This document shows, one piece after another, positions 16,940 to 24,879 of a stretch of DNA of 41,250 nucleotides (the stretch's first letter is position 1; each line of letters opens with the position of its first letter). The notes under the pieces were generated by a model, which saw nothing but the letters and a program-made list of their open reading frames with translations, was not told where the DNA came from and did no database searches. The translations under genes and the position numbers were made by a program. The stretch lies in contig NZ_VICE01000057.1 in NCBI RefSeq assembly GCF_006546775.1, forward strand, positions 1-41,250, read 5' to 3'. Source of the DNA: Marilutibacter aestuarii (GTDB lineage Bacteria; Pseudomonadota; Gammaproteobacteria; Xanthomonadales; Xanthomonadaceae).

Positions 16940-18100
16940 TCAATCGGGGAGGAACAGGGCGACGGCGTCGTTGGTGAAGCGGCGGCCAAGCTCCGTGGGC
17001 CGCACGCGCCCGTCAGCCGCCTCCAGCCAGCCGCGGGCGAACGCCTGCTCGAGCTGGGATGCGATCGCCCCGGTCTCCAGGCCCGTGCGCGCGCTGAACG
17101 ACGCCAGGCTGAAGCCCTCCACCAGCCGCAGCGCGTTGAGCATGTACTCGAATGGTCGGCGTTCGGGCGCGACCAAGTCGTCCCCGCCGATCGCGGCGTC
17201 GGTGCCGGCATCGGCCAGGTAGCGGGCGGGGTGCTTGTGCTTCCAGCGCCTGTGGATGGTCTCGTCATGACCCAGCGTGATCTTGCCGTGGGCGCCGGCA
17301 CCGATGCCCAGGTAGTCGCCGTAGCGCCAGTAGTTGAGGTTGTGCGCGCACTGGCGGCCGGGCCGGGCGTACGCGCTGACTTCGTACTGCGCGTAGCCGG
17401 CGTCGGCGAGCAGGTCCTGGCAGTGCTCCTGCATGTCCCAGCCGCCGTCCTCGTCGGGCAGGTCGTCGGGCGGGCGGGCGGCGAACACGGTGTTGGGTTC
17501 CAGTGTCAGCTGGTAGTGGCTGACATGCGCCGGCGACAGCGCGAAGGCGCGCTCCAGGTCGTGCGCGGCCATCGCCAGGTCCTGCCCGGGCAAGGCGTAC
17601 ATGAGGTCGATGTTGAGGTTGTCGAAGCCGGCGTCCTGGGCCAGCTTGACCGCCGACTCGGCCTCGCGGCTGTCGTGGATGCGGCCCAGCCGGGCAAGGC
17701 AGCCGTCGTCGAAGCTCTGGATCCCGAAGCTCAGGCGGTTGACCCCGGCCTGGCGGTAGAGCTCGAAACGCCCGTGCTCGGCGGTGCCGGGATTGGTCTC
17801 CAGGGTGATCTCGGCCCCGGGTGCGATCCGCAGGCGCGCACTGGCGCCCTGCAGGAAGCGGTCGATCGCCGCGGCCGGGAACAGGCTGGGCGTACCGCCG
17901 CCGAAGAACACGGTCTGCACCGTGCGACCCCATACGAGCGGCAGGTCGTGGTCCAGGTCGGCCAGCAGCGCGTCGACGTAGGCCTCGAACGGCAGCGGTC
18001 CGCGTCCCTCGTGCGAGTTGAAGTCGCAGTAGGGGCATTTGCGCACGCACCAGGGCAGGTGGACATAGAGCGAGAGCGGCGGCGGCGTTAGCGTGGGCAT
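16940..18100 (-). CDS. hemW: Radical SAM heme chaperone HemW
   Basis: A 386-residue radical SAM protein. LYVHLPWCVRKCPYCDF holds the CxxxCxxC cluster motif near residues 17-24, with the extra cysteine two residues on replaced by Phe (CxxCDF), as in HemW rather than coproporphyrinogen dehydrogenase HemN. FFGGGTPSL and the later GIGAGAHGKI fit the family. HemW binds heme and delivers it to respiratory enzymes; older annotations call it oxygen-independent coproporphyrinogen III oxidase. The open frame runs back to 18217 into rdgB, but the conserved MPTLTPPPLSLYVHLP start at 18098-18100 is clear. It is the last gene of the rph-VOC-rdgB-hemW unit, 13 bp after rdgB. Confidence 0.94.
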   Translation of the reverse strand: MPTLTPPPLSLYVHLPWCVRKCPYCDFNSHEGRGPLPFEAYVDALLADLDHDLPLVWGRTVQTVFFGGGTPSLFPAAAIDRFLQGASARLRIAPGAEITLETNPGTAEHGRFELYRQAGVNRLSFGIQSFDDGCLARLGRIHDSREAESAVKLAQDAGFDNLNIDLMYALPGQDLAMAAHDLERAFALSPAHVSHYQLTLEPNTVFAARPPDDLPDEDGGWDMQEHCQDLLADAGYAQYEVSAYARPGRQCAHNLNYWRYGDYLGIGAGAHGKITLGHDETIHRRWKHKHPARYLADAGTDAAIGGDDLVAPERRPFEYMLNALRLVEGFSLASFSARTGLETGAIASQLEQAFARGWLEAADGRVRPTELGRRFTNDAVALFLPD

Positions 18101-18113
18101 GCGGGGGCCGGGC

Positions 18114-18725
18114 TCAGGCGAGGTCGAGCAGCTGGCGGCGCAGCGCCAGCAGCGCCTGGCCGCGATGGCCGAGGCGGTTCTTGAGCGCGGGCGGGAGTTC
18201 CGCCGCGCTGCAGTCATGGCCGTCGGGCTGGAACACGGGGTCGTAGCCGAATCCCCCCGCCCCGCGCGGGCGCTCGAGGATGCAGCCGTGCCAGACGCCC
18301 TGTGCGACCACCGGCTGCGGATCGAGCGGGTGGCGCAGCCAGGCGATCACCGCGACGAAGCGTGCGCGCCGACCGGCGTCGGGGCGGGCCTTGAGCGCGG
18401 CGAGCAGTTTGGCGATGTTGGCCGCGGCATCGCCGTGTCCGCCCGCGTAGCGCGCCGAATAGAGTCCCGGCGCGCCGTCGAGCGCGTCCACGCACAAGCC
18501 GGAGTCGTCCGCGAGCGCCGGCAGGCCGGTGGCCCGGGCGGCGTGTCGCGCCTTGATCAGGGCGTTCTCGATGAAGGTCAGCCCGGTCTCCTCGGCGTCG
18601 ACCACCCCCAGCTCCGCCTGCGGCACGCAGGCCGGTCCGCCGTCGCCAAGCAGGTCGCGGAACTCGGCCAGCTTGCCCGCGTTGCTGCTGGCGATGACCC
18701 AGCGTTCGCCCTCAGCCCGCGTCAT
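18114..18725 (-). CDS. rdgB: XTP/dITP diphosphatase (RdgB/HAM1)
   Basis: A 203-residue nucleotide house-cleaning enzyme that hydrolyses XTP, dITP and ITP to monophosphates and keeps deaminated purines out of DNA and RNA. The family motifs are clear: ASSNAGKLAEFRDLL near the N-terminus, TFIENALIKARHAA, ADDSGLCVDALDGAPGLYSA, and GGFGYDPVF before the C-terminus. It overlaps the upstream VOC gene by 14 bp and is followed by hemW, so the unit is tightly packed. The order rph-rdgB-hemW is common in gammaproteobacteria. Confidence 0.96.
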   Translation of the reverse strand: MTRAEGERWVIASSNAGKLAEFRDLLGDGGPACVPQAELGVVDAEETGLTFIENALIKARHAARATGLPALADDSGLCVDALDGAPGLYSARYAGGHGDAAANIAKLLAALKARPDAGRRARFVAVIAWLRHPLDPQPVVAQGVWHGCILERPRGAGGFGYDPVFQPDGHDCSAAELPPALKNRLGHRGQALLALRRQLLDLA

Positions 18726-19143
18726 CGGCGTCTTCCTTCAGCCCCAGCAGGTCCCAGCGGTTGCCGTAGAGGTCCTCGAACACGACCACGCTGCCGTAGG
18801 ACTCGTGGCGCGGCGCCTCGGTGAAGCGAACGCCGCGCGCCTCCAGCGCCGCGAAGTCGCGGGCGAAGTCGCGGGTATGCAGGAAGAAGCCCACCCGGCC
18901 GCCCGCCTGCGCACCCACGCAACGCCGTTGCGCCTCGTCGGAGGCGAGGGCGAGCAGGAGCGCGCAGCCGTCGTCGGTGCCCACGGGCGCGACCCGCACC
19001 CAGCGCTTGCCATGGCCCAGATCGGTGTCTTCCAGCAGCAGGAACCCCAGCACCCGGGTGTACCAGTCGATCGCTTCGTCGTAGTCGCGGACCAGGACGG
19101 TGACGCTGCCGATGGACTGGCGGATGGGGCGCGGCGCCGCCAT
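18712..19143 (-). CDS. VOC-family (glyoxalase-like) protein
   Basis: A 143-residue vicinal-oxygen-chelate protein. The opening segment SVTVLVRDYDEAIDWYTRVL and the closing FEDLYGNRWDLLGL are the typical first and last elements of a VOC domain. Possible metal ligands cannot be assigned with confidence: the first position usually His or Gln is Thr or Val here, while a glutamate is present in FED. The substrate is unknown; glyoxalase or dioxygenase names would be guesses. The gene sits between rph and rdgB, with a 1-bp gap after rph and a 14-bp overlap with rdgB, so it is surely co-translated with these housekeeping genes. Confidence 0.85.
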   Translation of the reverse strand: MAAPRPIRQSIGSVTVLVRDYDEAIDWYTRVLGFLLLEDTDLGHGKRWVRVAPVGTDDGCALLLALASDEAQRRCVGAQAGGRVGFFLHTRDFARDFAALEARGVRFTEAPRHESYGSVVVFEDLYGNRWDLLGLKEDADDAG

Positions 19144-19144
19144 G

Positions 19145-19900
19145 TCAGGCGTCCAGGGCTTCGCGCTGGCGGGCGATCAGCGTCCGGATGCCCGATTCGG
19201 CCAGGGCCGTCATCGCCTCCAGTTCCTCGCGGCGGAAGGCGTGGCCCTCGGCGGTGCCCTGCAGTTCGATGAAGCCGCCGCCGTCGTTCATGACCACGTT
19301 CATGTCGGTGTCGCAGTCGCTGTCCTCGGCGTAGTCGAGGTCGAGCACGGGGACGCCGCGGTAGACACCGACCGAGACCGCGGCCACCGCACCGAAGATG
19401 GGCGATCGTCCGCACTGCGGCAACTTGATGGCGCGCGAGGCGACCAGGCCCTGGACCGCGTCCACCAGGGCGACATAGGCGCCGGTGATCGCCGCGGTGC
19501 GGGTGCCGCCATCGGCCTGGAGGACGTCGCAGTCGAGCGTGATGGTCCGTTCGCCGAGCAGGCTGCGGTCGACGCACGCGCGCAGCGAGCGGCCGATCAG
19601 GCGCTGGATCTCCAGCGTGCGGCCGCCCTGCTTGCCGCGGGTGGCCTCGCGGTCGCTGCGGGTGTGGGTCGCGCGCGGCAGCATGCCGTATTCGGCGGTG
19701 ACCCAGCCCTCGCCCTTGCCGCGCAGGAAGGCCGGCACCCGGTTCTCGACGCTGGCGGTGCACAACACGCGGGTGTCGCCGAAGCTGATCAGCACCGAGC
19801 CTTCGGCATGGCGGGTGAAGCCGCGTTCGATGCGCACTTCGCGCAGTTGGTCGGGCAGGCGGCCGCTGGGGCGGGCGATGGGGGCGGGGGTGTCGGTCAT
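19145..19900 (-). CDS. rph: Ribonuclease PH
   Basis: A 251-residue phosphorolytic 3'-5' exoribonuclease that trims tRNA 3' ends, slightly longer than the usual 238-241 because of an N-terminal extension. Conserved elements include [39 protein letters not shown], the arginine-rich [20 protein letters not shown] phosphate and RNA site, and [18 protein letters not shown]. The acidic [19 protein letters not shown] metal site is present. It is the first gene of the rph-VOC-rdgB-hemW unit and is divergent from yicC, as in E. coli. Confidence 0.97.
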   Translation of the reverse strand: MTDTPAPIARPSGRLPDQLREVRIERGFTRHAEGSVLISFGDTRVLCTASVENRVPAFLRGKGEGWVTAEYGMLPRATHTRSDREATRGKQGGRTLEIQRLIGRSLRACVDRSLLGERTITLDCDVLQADGGTRTAAITGAYVALVDAVQGLVASRAIKLPQCGRSPIFGAVAAVSVGVYRGVPVLDLDYAEDSDCDTDMNVVMNDGGGFIELQGTAEGHAFRREELEAMTALAESGIRTLIARQREALDA

Positions 19901-20037
19901 GTAAGAGCCGTGTGGCGGTCAAGGCCACGATTCTAGCGGTTTGGCATCGCCCGGACCGCTGCCGGGGCGGCGATGCGGGCGCGGCGATGGCATACTTCAC
20001 GGCCGCAAGGCTTCCCGACGACGGCAGGACGACCCGC

Positions 20038-20898
20038 ATGATCCGCAGCATGACCGCCTTCGCCAGCGGCGAACGCGCCACGCCATGGGGCACCCTGGGC
20101 TGCGAGCTGCGATCGGTGAACCATCGCTTCCTCGAAGTCGGCACCCGCCTGCATGACGACCTGCGTCCGCTCGAGCCCGCCCTGCGCGAGCGCGTCGCCG
20201 CGCGCCTGTCGCGCGGCAAGGTCGACCTGGGCCTGCGCCTGCGCAGTCCCGAGGGCGAGGGCGCGCTGCGGGTGGATCCGACGCGGCTGCGCGAGCTCGG
20301 GGAGCTGGCGATCGACCTGTCGTCGCGCTTCCCCGGCCTGCATACCGAGTTCAGCCAGCTGCTCCAGCTCCCCGGCGTGTTGCAGGCACCCGTCGCCGAT
20401 CCCGCCGCCCTCCAGGCCGAGGCCCTGTCCCTGCTGGACGCCGTGCTCGACGAGTTCGTCGCGGCCCGCGAGCGCGAGGGCGCCAAGCTGGCCGAGGCCA
20501 TCGTCGAGCGCCTGGACCTGATCGACGGCCACGTCGCGACCCTGCGCACCCTGGTGCCGCAGATCCGCGATGCCCAGCGCGTCAAGCTGCAGGCGCGCCT
20601 GGCCGACCTGCCGCAGCCGGTCGATCCCGGCCGGCTGGAGCAGGAACTGGTGATGTGGCTGCAGAAGCTCGACGTCGACGAGGAGCTCGACCGCCTCGCC
20701 ACCCACGTCGGCGAAGCGCGCCGCGTGCTGGGCCTGCGCGAGGCCGTGGGGCGCCGGCTGGACTTCCTGCTGCAGGAGTTCAACCGCGAAGCCAATACCC
20801 TGGGCTCGAAGTCGGTCGACGCGCGCAGCACCGCCGCCGCGGTCGACCTGAAGGTCCTGATCGACCAGATCCGCGAACAGGTGCAGAACATCGAATGA
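20038..20898 (+). CDS. yicC: YicC family endoribonuclease
   Basis: A 286-residue protein starting MIRSMTAFASGE, the hallmark N-terminus of the YicC family. RSVNHRFLEVGTRL and the C-terminal segments GRRLDFLLQEFNREANTL and KVLIDQIREQVQNIE are also typical. E. coli YicC is an endoribonuclease implicated in small-RNA turnover. The frame opens at 19912, but the ATG at 20038 is chosen because the family motif begins there and AGGA lies about 10 bp upstream. Its stop overlaps the gmk start (ATGA), indicating coupling. It is divergent from rph, conserved synteny. Confidence 0.94.
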   Translation: MIRSMTAFASGERATPWGTLGCELRSVNHRFLEVGTRLHDDLRPLEPALRERVAARLSRGKVDLGLRLRSPEGEGALRVDPTRLRELGELAIDLSSRFPGLHTEFSQLLQLPGVLQAPVADPAALQAEALSLLDAVLDEFVAAREREGAKLAEAIVERLDLIDGHVATLRTLVPQIRDAQRVKLQARLADLPQPVDPGRLEQELVMWLQKLDVDEELDRLATHVGEARRVLGLREAVGRRLDFLLQEFNREANTLGSKSVDARSTAAAVDLKVLIDQIREQVQNIE

Positions 20899-21515
20899 CC
20901 ATGCGAGGCACCCTCTTCATCGTCGCCGCGCCCTCCGGGGCGGGCAAGTCCAGCATCGTCAACGCGGTGCTCGCGCGCGATCCCAACATCTGCCTGTCGA
21001 TCTCGTTCACCTCGCGCCGGCCGCGCCCGGGCGAGCGCCATGCCGAGCATTACCACTTCGTCGACGAATCCGAGTTCGAGCGCATGGTCGCCGCCGGTGA
21101 CTTCTTCGAGCACGCCCGCGTCCATGGCGACTGGAAGGGCACCGCCCGGCAGTCGGTCGAGCCGCAGCTGGCGGCCGGCCGCGACGTGCTGCTCGAGATC
21201 GACTGGCAGGGCGCGCGCCAGGTCCGCCGGCAGGTGCCGGGTGCGATCAGCGTGTTCATCCTGCCGCCCTCGCGCGAGGCACTGGAACAGCGCATGCGCA
21301 ACCGCGGCCAGGACAGCGACGACGTCATCGCCCAGCGGCTGGCGGCCGCCCGCGAGGAAATGTCGCATTACGGCGAATTCGACTACGTGATCGTCAACGA
21401 ACACTTCGCCGTGGCGGTCGACGAGATGTGCGCGATCTTCACCGCCAGCCGGCTCCGGCGCGAGATGCAGGTCGCCCGCCATGGCCGGCTGATCGGCGGC
21501 CTGCTGCAAGGCTGA
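20895..21515 (+). CDS. gmk: Guanylate kinase
   Basis: A 206-residue kinase converting GMP to GDP. The P-loop APSGAGKSSIV lies near residues 11-21, followed by the GMP-binding segments SFTSRRPRPGE and HYHFVDESEFERM and by LEIDWQGARQV. The lid carries RMRNRGQDSDDVIAQRL. Translation starts inside the last codons of yicC (ATGACCATG); the second ATG three residues in is a possible start too. A GC hairpin without a U-tract follows the stop. Being next to spoT places GDP supply beside (p)ppGpp metabolism. Confidence 0.97.
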   Translation: MTMRGTLFIVAAPSGAGKSSIVNAVLARDPNICLSISFTSRRPRPGERHAEHYHFVDESEFERMVAAGDFFEHARVHGDWKGTARQSVEPQLAAGRDVLLEIDWQGARQVRRQVPGAISVFILPPSREALEQRMRNRGQDSDDVIAQRLAAAREEMSHYGEFDYVIVNEHFAVAVDEMCAIFTASRLRREMQVARHGRLIGGLLQG

Positions 21516-21541
21516 ACGGCCCCCGCGGCCCCTGGGGCCGT
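21516..21541 (+). terminator. GC-rich hairpin after gmk, possible weak terminator
   Basis: ACGGCCCC (21516-21523) pairs with GGGGCCGT (21534-21541), with an inner GC-rich loop. No T-run follows, so termination would be partial at best. Confidence 0.35.
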
Positions 21542-21566
21542 AACTGCCTGATTCCCAAGGCCGGAC

Positions 21567-21596
21567 TTGCCGAGGGGGCCGCCGGGTCCCTATAAT
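21567..21596 (+). promoter_or_regulatory. Promoter of rpoZ-spoT
   Basis: TTGCCG (21567-21572) and a perfect TATAAT (21591-21596) are separated by 18 bp. The expected +1 near 21603 gives a leader of about 40 nt before the rpoZ ATG. This lets rpoZ and spoT be expressed apart from yicC-gmk. Confidence 0.75.
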
Positions 21597-21642
21597 GGCC
21601 GGCCGATTTGTCCGCATTACGGCGTCAGCCGTTGGGAGCCCC

Positions 21643-21942
21643 ATGGCCCGCATCACCGTTGAAGATTGCCTGGAAGTGGTCGACAACCGCTTCGAACTGG
21701 TTATGTTGGCCGCCAAGCGCGCGCGCCAGCTGGCCAACAACGTCGAGCCGATGCTCGACAACTCCGAGTCCAACGACAAGCCGACCGTGCTGGCGTTGCG
21801 CGAGATCGCCGCGCGCGAGGTCGACGCCACCTACATCGAGGCCGTCGAGAAGTCCGAGCGCGAGCGCAAGGAGCGCGAGGCCCTGGAGTGGGCGGCCGCC
21901 GAAGTGGTGGCGGACGAGGACATGTCCAAGAACGACGAGTAA
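21643..21942 (+). CDS. rpoZ: RNA polymerase omega subunit
   Basis: A 99-residue omega subunit starting [20 protein letters not shown], with [11 protein letters not shown] and [12 protein letters not shown] as in other proteobacterial RpoZ proteins. The C-terminus is acidic and rich in Glu/Lys. Omega helps assemble the beta-prime subunit and forms part of one ppGpp site on RNA polymerase, which fits its place directly before spoT. The frame is open from 21595, but that stretch overlaps the TATAAT box, so the ATG at 21643 is the start. Confidence 0.97.
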   Translation: MARITVEDCLEVVDNRFELVMLAAKRARQLANNVEPMLDNSESNDKPTVLALREIAAREVDATYIEAVEKSERERKEREALEWAAAEVVADEDMSKNDE

Positions 21943-21983
21943 GCCTGTCCAGGCTCGGTCGCCCCGCTCCGGGACGACCTTCG

Positions 21984-22007
21984 ACGGCCCCGCCCCGGCG
22001 GGGCCGT
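21984..22007 (+). terminator. Hairpin after rpoZ, possible weak terminator
   Basis: ACGGCCCCGCC and GGCGGGGCCGT form a stem of about 11 bp with a very short loop. It is followed by TCGCGTTTTCG rather than a clean T-run. It may attenuate transcription into spoT. Confidence 0.45.
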
Positions 22008-22151
22008 TCGCGTTTTCGACGACCTGTCGGCGGGCCTCGCGGGGGGAATCCGTCCCGCCGGTCGAAAACAGGGGCTGAACGGGCGCCGACGGCGCCTTCC
22101 ACCGCACCGTGCCGCATTGCAAGGGGGCAGTCCGCCCCTTAGATTGAGTTG

Positions 22152-24341
22152 ATGTCAGCCCGACCCGATCCCGCCAACCTGAACGTGCTTGCGCCGCCGG
22201 CCAGCGACTTCGAGTCGCTGCCCGACTACATGCAGGCCATGGAGCGTGCGGCCGGGTACCTGGACGAGTCGCAGCGGGCACGCCTGAGGCGCGCCTGGGC
22301 GGTTGGCGCGTCCGCCCACGCGGGCCAGACGCGCAAGTCCGGCGAGCCTTACATCACCCATCCGGTGGCGGTGGCCCAGGTCCTGGCCGAGCAGGGCCTG
22401 GACGCGGAGACGCTGATCGCGGCGATCCTGCACGACACCATCGAGGATACCCCGGTCACGCGCGAGTGCCTGGCCGACGAGTTCGGCGAGACCGTGGCCG
22501 AACTGGTCGATGGCGTCACCAAGCTGGACAAGCTCCAGTTCCGCGACCGCGCCGAGGCGACCGCCGAGAGTTTCCGCAAGATGCTGCTGGCGATGTCGCG
22601 CGACCTGCGCGTGATCCTCATCAAGCTCGCCGACCGCCTGCACAACATGCGCACGCTGGGCGCACAGGGCGCCGAGGCGCGGCATCGCATCGCGCGGGAG
22701 ACCCTGGACATCTACGCGCCGATCGCCCAGCGCCTGGGCATGAACCTGATCAAGGCCGAGCTGCAGGACCTGGGCTTCCGCGCGCTGCATCCCTGGCGCC
22801 ACGCGGTCATCGAGAAGCGCATCCGCACGCAGCCCGTGGTCCGGCGCGAGGCCCTGGTGCAGATCGAGGCCAACCTGGCCCAGCGCCTGGCCAAGGAGAA
22901 GTTGCAGCACCGCCTGGTGAGCCGGGTCAAGTCGCCGTGGAGCATCTATACGAAGATGCGCGCGGAGAACAAGAACTTCACCCAGGTGATGGACGTGTTC
23001 GGCTTCCGCGTGGTCGTGCGCGCGGTGCCCGACTGCTATCACGCGCTGGGCGTGGTCCACGCGACCTACAAGCCGCTGGATGCGCGCTTCCGCGACTTCA
23101 TCGCGATTCCCAAGGCCAATGGCTACCAGTCGCTGCACACGGTGCTGTTCGGGCCCTACGGTTCGCCGGTCGAAGTGCAGATCAGGACCGAGGAGATGGA
23201 CCTGGTCGCCGAAAAGGGCGTCGCCGCGCACTGGTCGTACAAGGACGGCGCGGAAGGCCCCAACAGCGCCCAGAGCCGCGCCCACCACTGGATCACCGGC
23301 CTGGTGGAGTCGCAGCACGACACCGGCTCGTCGCTGGAATTCCTGGAGAACGTCAAGGTCGACCTGTTCCCCGACGAGGTCTACCTGTTCACGCCCAAGG
23401 GCGACATCCTGTCGCTGCCGCGCAACTCGACGGCGCTGGACTTCGCGTACGCGGTGCATACCGACGTGGGCAACATGGCGGTGGCCGCGCGCGTGGACGG
23501 CAAGCTCTCGCCGCTGCGCACCCGCCTGGCCAGCGGCCAGCGCGTGGAAGTGATCACCGCGCGCTCGTCCACGCCCAAGCCGCAATGGCTGGAGTTCGTG
23601 GTGTCGGGCAAGGCCCGCACCGCGATCCGCCAGCAGCTCAAGCAGATCGGGCACGAGGACGCCGTGCAGCTGGGCCACCGCATGCTCGATCGCGCGCTGG
23701 AAGGCCTGGACACCTCGCTCGACCGCGTGCCGCAGGTGCGCATCGATGGCTATCTCGCCGAGCATCGCTACCCGCGCCTGGAGGCCCTGCTGGCCGAGAT
23801 CGCGCTGGGCAACCGCATGCCCAGCCAGGTCGCGCAGGCGCTGGCGCGCGAAACACCGGGCGGTCCCGAGCGCCGCCAGGCGGTCCGGGCGCGCCTGCCC
23901 GACGAGAAGATCCTGATCACCGGCGCCGAACGCGGCGTCATCAGCTTCGCGCAATGCTGCCTGCCGGTGCCCGGCGACGAGATCATGGGCTACCACACGG
24001 CGGGCCGGGGCGTGGTGGTGCACCGCCTGGACTGCCCGAACGTGGCCGAGTACCGCAAGTCGCCCGACCGCTGGGTACCGATCGGCTGGGACCGCGAGGT
24101 ATCGGGCGACTTCGCCGCGGCGCTGAAGATCGACGTCGACAATCGCCCCGGCGCGCTGGCGCAGGTGGCTGCAGCGGTGGCCGACGCCGAGTCCAACATC
24201 GACCGCGTGGAATACCTGGAGCGCGACACCCACGTCGCGGCGATGCGTTTCTCGATCGAAGTGTCGGACCGTCGCCACCTCGCCAACGTGATCCGCCGGG
24301 TCCGCCGCCTGAACGTCGTGCTGGCCGTCCAGCGCATCTAG
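22152..24341 (+). CDS. spoT: Bifunctional (p)ppGpp synthetase/hydrolase
   Basis: A 729-residue RelA/SpoT homologue. The N-terminal HD hydrolase domain is intact, with ITHP and ILHDTIEDT supplying the metal-binding His and His-Asp residues (about residues 70-105). The synthetase domain carries SPWSIYTKM, MDVFGFRVVVRA and IPKANGYQSLHTVLFGP. A TGS domain (VYLFTPKGDILSLP) and a C-terminal ACT domain (KIDVDNRPGALAQVAAAVA) follow. The intact HD motif favours SpoT over RelA. The ATG at 22152 is used; a TTG lies directly before it. A short hairpin (AAGGGGGC-AGTCC-GCCCCTT, 22121-22140) ends 11 bp before the ATG, and no good Shine-Dalgarno sequence lies outside it. Confidence 0.96.
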   Translation: MSARPDPANLNVLAPPASDFESLPDYMQAMERAAGYLDESQRARLRRAWAVGASAHAGQTRKSGEPYITHPVAVAQVLAEQGLDAETLIAAILHDTIEDTPVTRECLADEFGETVAELVDGVTKLDKLQFRDRAEATAESFRKMLLAMSRDLRVILIKLADRLHNMRTLGAQGAEARHRIARETLDIYAPIAQRLGMNLIKAELQDLGFRALHPWRHAVIEKRIRTQPVVRREALVQIEANLAQRLAKEKLQHRLVSRVKSPWSIYTKMRAENKNFTQVMDVFGFRVVVRAVPDCYHALGVVHATYKPLDARFRDFIAIPKANGYQSLHTVLFGPYGSPVEVQIRTEEMDLVAEKGVAAHWSYKDGAEGPNSAQSRAHHWITGLVESQHDTGSSLEFLENVKVDLFPDEVYLFTPKGDILSLPRNSTALDFAYAVHTDVGNMAVAARVDGKLSPLRTRLASGQRVEVITARSSTPKPQWLEFVVSGKARTAIRQQLKQIGHEDAVQLGHRMLDRALEGLDTSLDRVPQVRIDGYLAEHRYPRLEALLAEIALGNRMPSQVAQALARETPGGPERRQAVRARLPDEKILITGAERGVISFAQCCLPVPGDEIMGYHTAGRGVVVHRLDCPNVAEYRKSPDRWVPIGWDREVSGDFAAALKIDVDNRPGALAQVAAAVADAESNIDRVEYLERDTHVAAMRFSIEVSDRRHLANVIRRVRRLNVVLAVQRI

Positions 24342-24415
24342 GACGTTCCCCAGGCGTGCGCCTGCCGGCCTGCCCGCCGGTACACTGCGGCCCAGTCCCT
24401 CCAGGAGAGCCCCGC

Positions 24416-24799
24416 ATGCCCCGCACCATCGTCCAGACCGACCAGGCCCCGGCCGCGATCGGACCGTATTCGCAGGCCGTTCGTGCCGGCGACACCGTGT
24501 TCCTCTCGGGCCAGATCCCGCTCGACCCCGCCAGCGGCGAGATCGTCGCCGGCGACATCAGCGCGCAGGCGCGACGCGCGTTCGACAACCTCAAGGCCGT
24601 CTGCGAGGCCGCCGGTGGCTCGCTCGACCAGGTCGTGCGACTGGGCCTGTACGTCACCGACCTGGGCGACTTCGCCGCCGTCAACGCGGTAATGGCCGAC
24701 TATTTCCAGGCGCCGTACCCGGCGCGCTCGACGATCGAAGTCGCCGGCCTGCCGAAGGGCGCGGCCTTCGAGGTCGACGCGATCCTCGTGCTGGGCTGA
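24416..24799 (+). CDS. ridA: RidA family 2-iminobutanoate/2-iminopropanoate deaminase
   Basis: A 127-residue YjgF/YER057c/UK114 protein. It hydrolyses reactive enamine/imine intermediates made by PLP enzymes such as threonine dehydratase. The family motifs AIGPYSQAV, VFLSGQIPLDP and the arginine in PYPARSTIEVAGLPKGA, which binds the substrate carboxylate, are present. AGGAGAG lies about 8 bp before the ATG. The gene follows spoT by 74 bp, as it follows spoT in other gammaproteobacteria, and ends in a strong intrinsic terminator. Confidence 0.96.
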   Translation: MPRTIVQTDQAPAAIGPYSQAVRAGDTVFLSGQIPLDPASGEIVAGDISAQARRAFDNLKAVCEAAGGSLDQVVRLGLYVTDLGDFAAVNAVMADYFQAPYPARSTIEVAGLPKGAAFEVDAILVLG

Positions 24800-24823
24800 G
24801 CCCGGCGCGTTTCGCATCCCGAG

Positions 24824-24850
24824 ACCCCGCGCACGTGCGCGGGGTTTTTG
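24824..24850 (+). terminator. Intrinsic terminator of ridA
   Basis: ACCCCGCGCAC and GTGCGCGGGGT form a perfect 11-bp palindrome without a spacer, followed by TTTTTG. It ends about 30 bp before recG, so recG either depends on read-through or has a promoter in this short gap. Confidence 0.85.
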
Positions 24851-24879
24851 TTTGCGCGTCTTCCCGGCATGCTTGGCGG

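Noticed and set aside
18098-18217. Longer HemW start at 18217
   Set aside because: The added 39 residues are Arg/Ala/Ser-rich and overlap rdgB; the conserved N-terminus begins at the ATG at 18098-18100.
18738-21830. Open frame of 1030 codons on the minus strand
   Set aside because: It spans the rph region and lies antisense to yicC and gmk. Its sequence is Arg/Ser/Pro-rich shadow sequence without domains.
22155-24278. Antisense frame of 707 codons over spoT
   Set aside because: It is a His/Arg/Ala-rich mirror of the spoT codons with no start context; typical of antisense frames in GC-rich genes.
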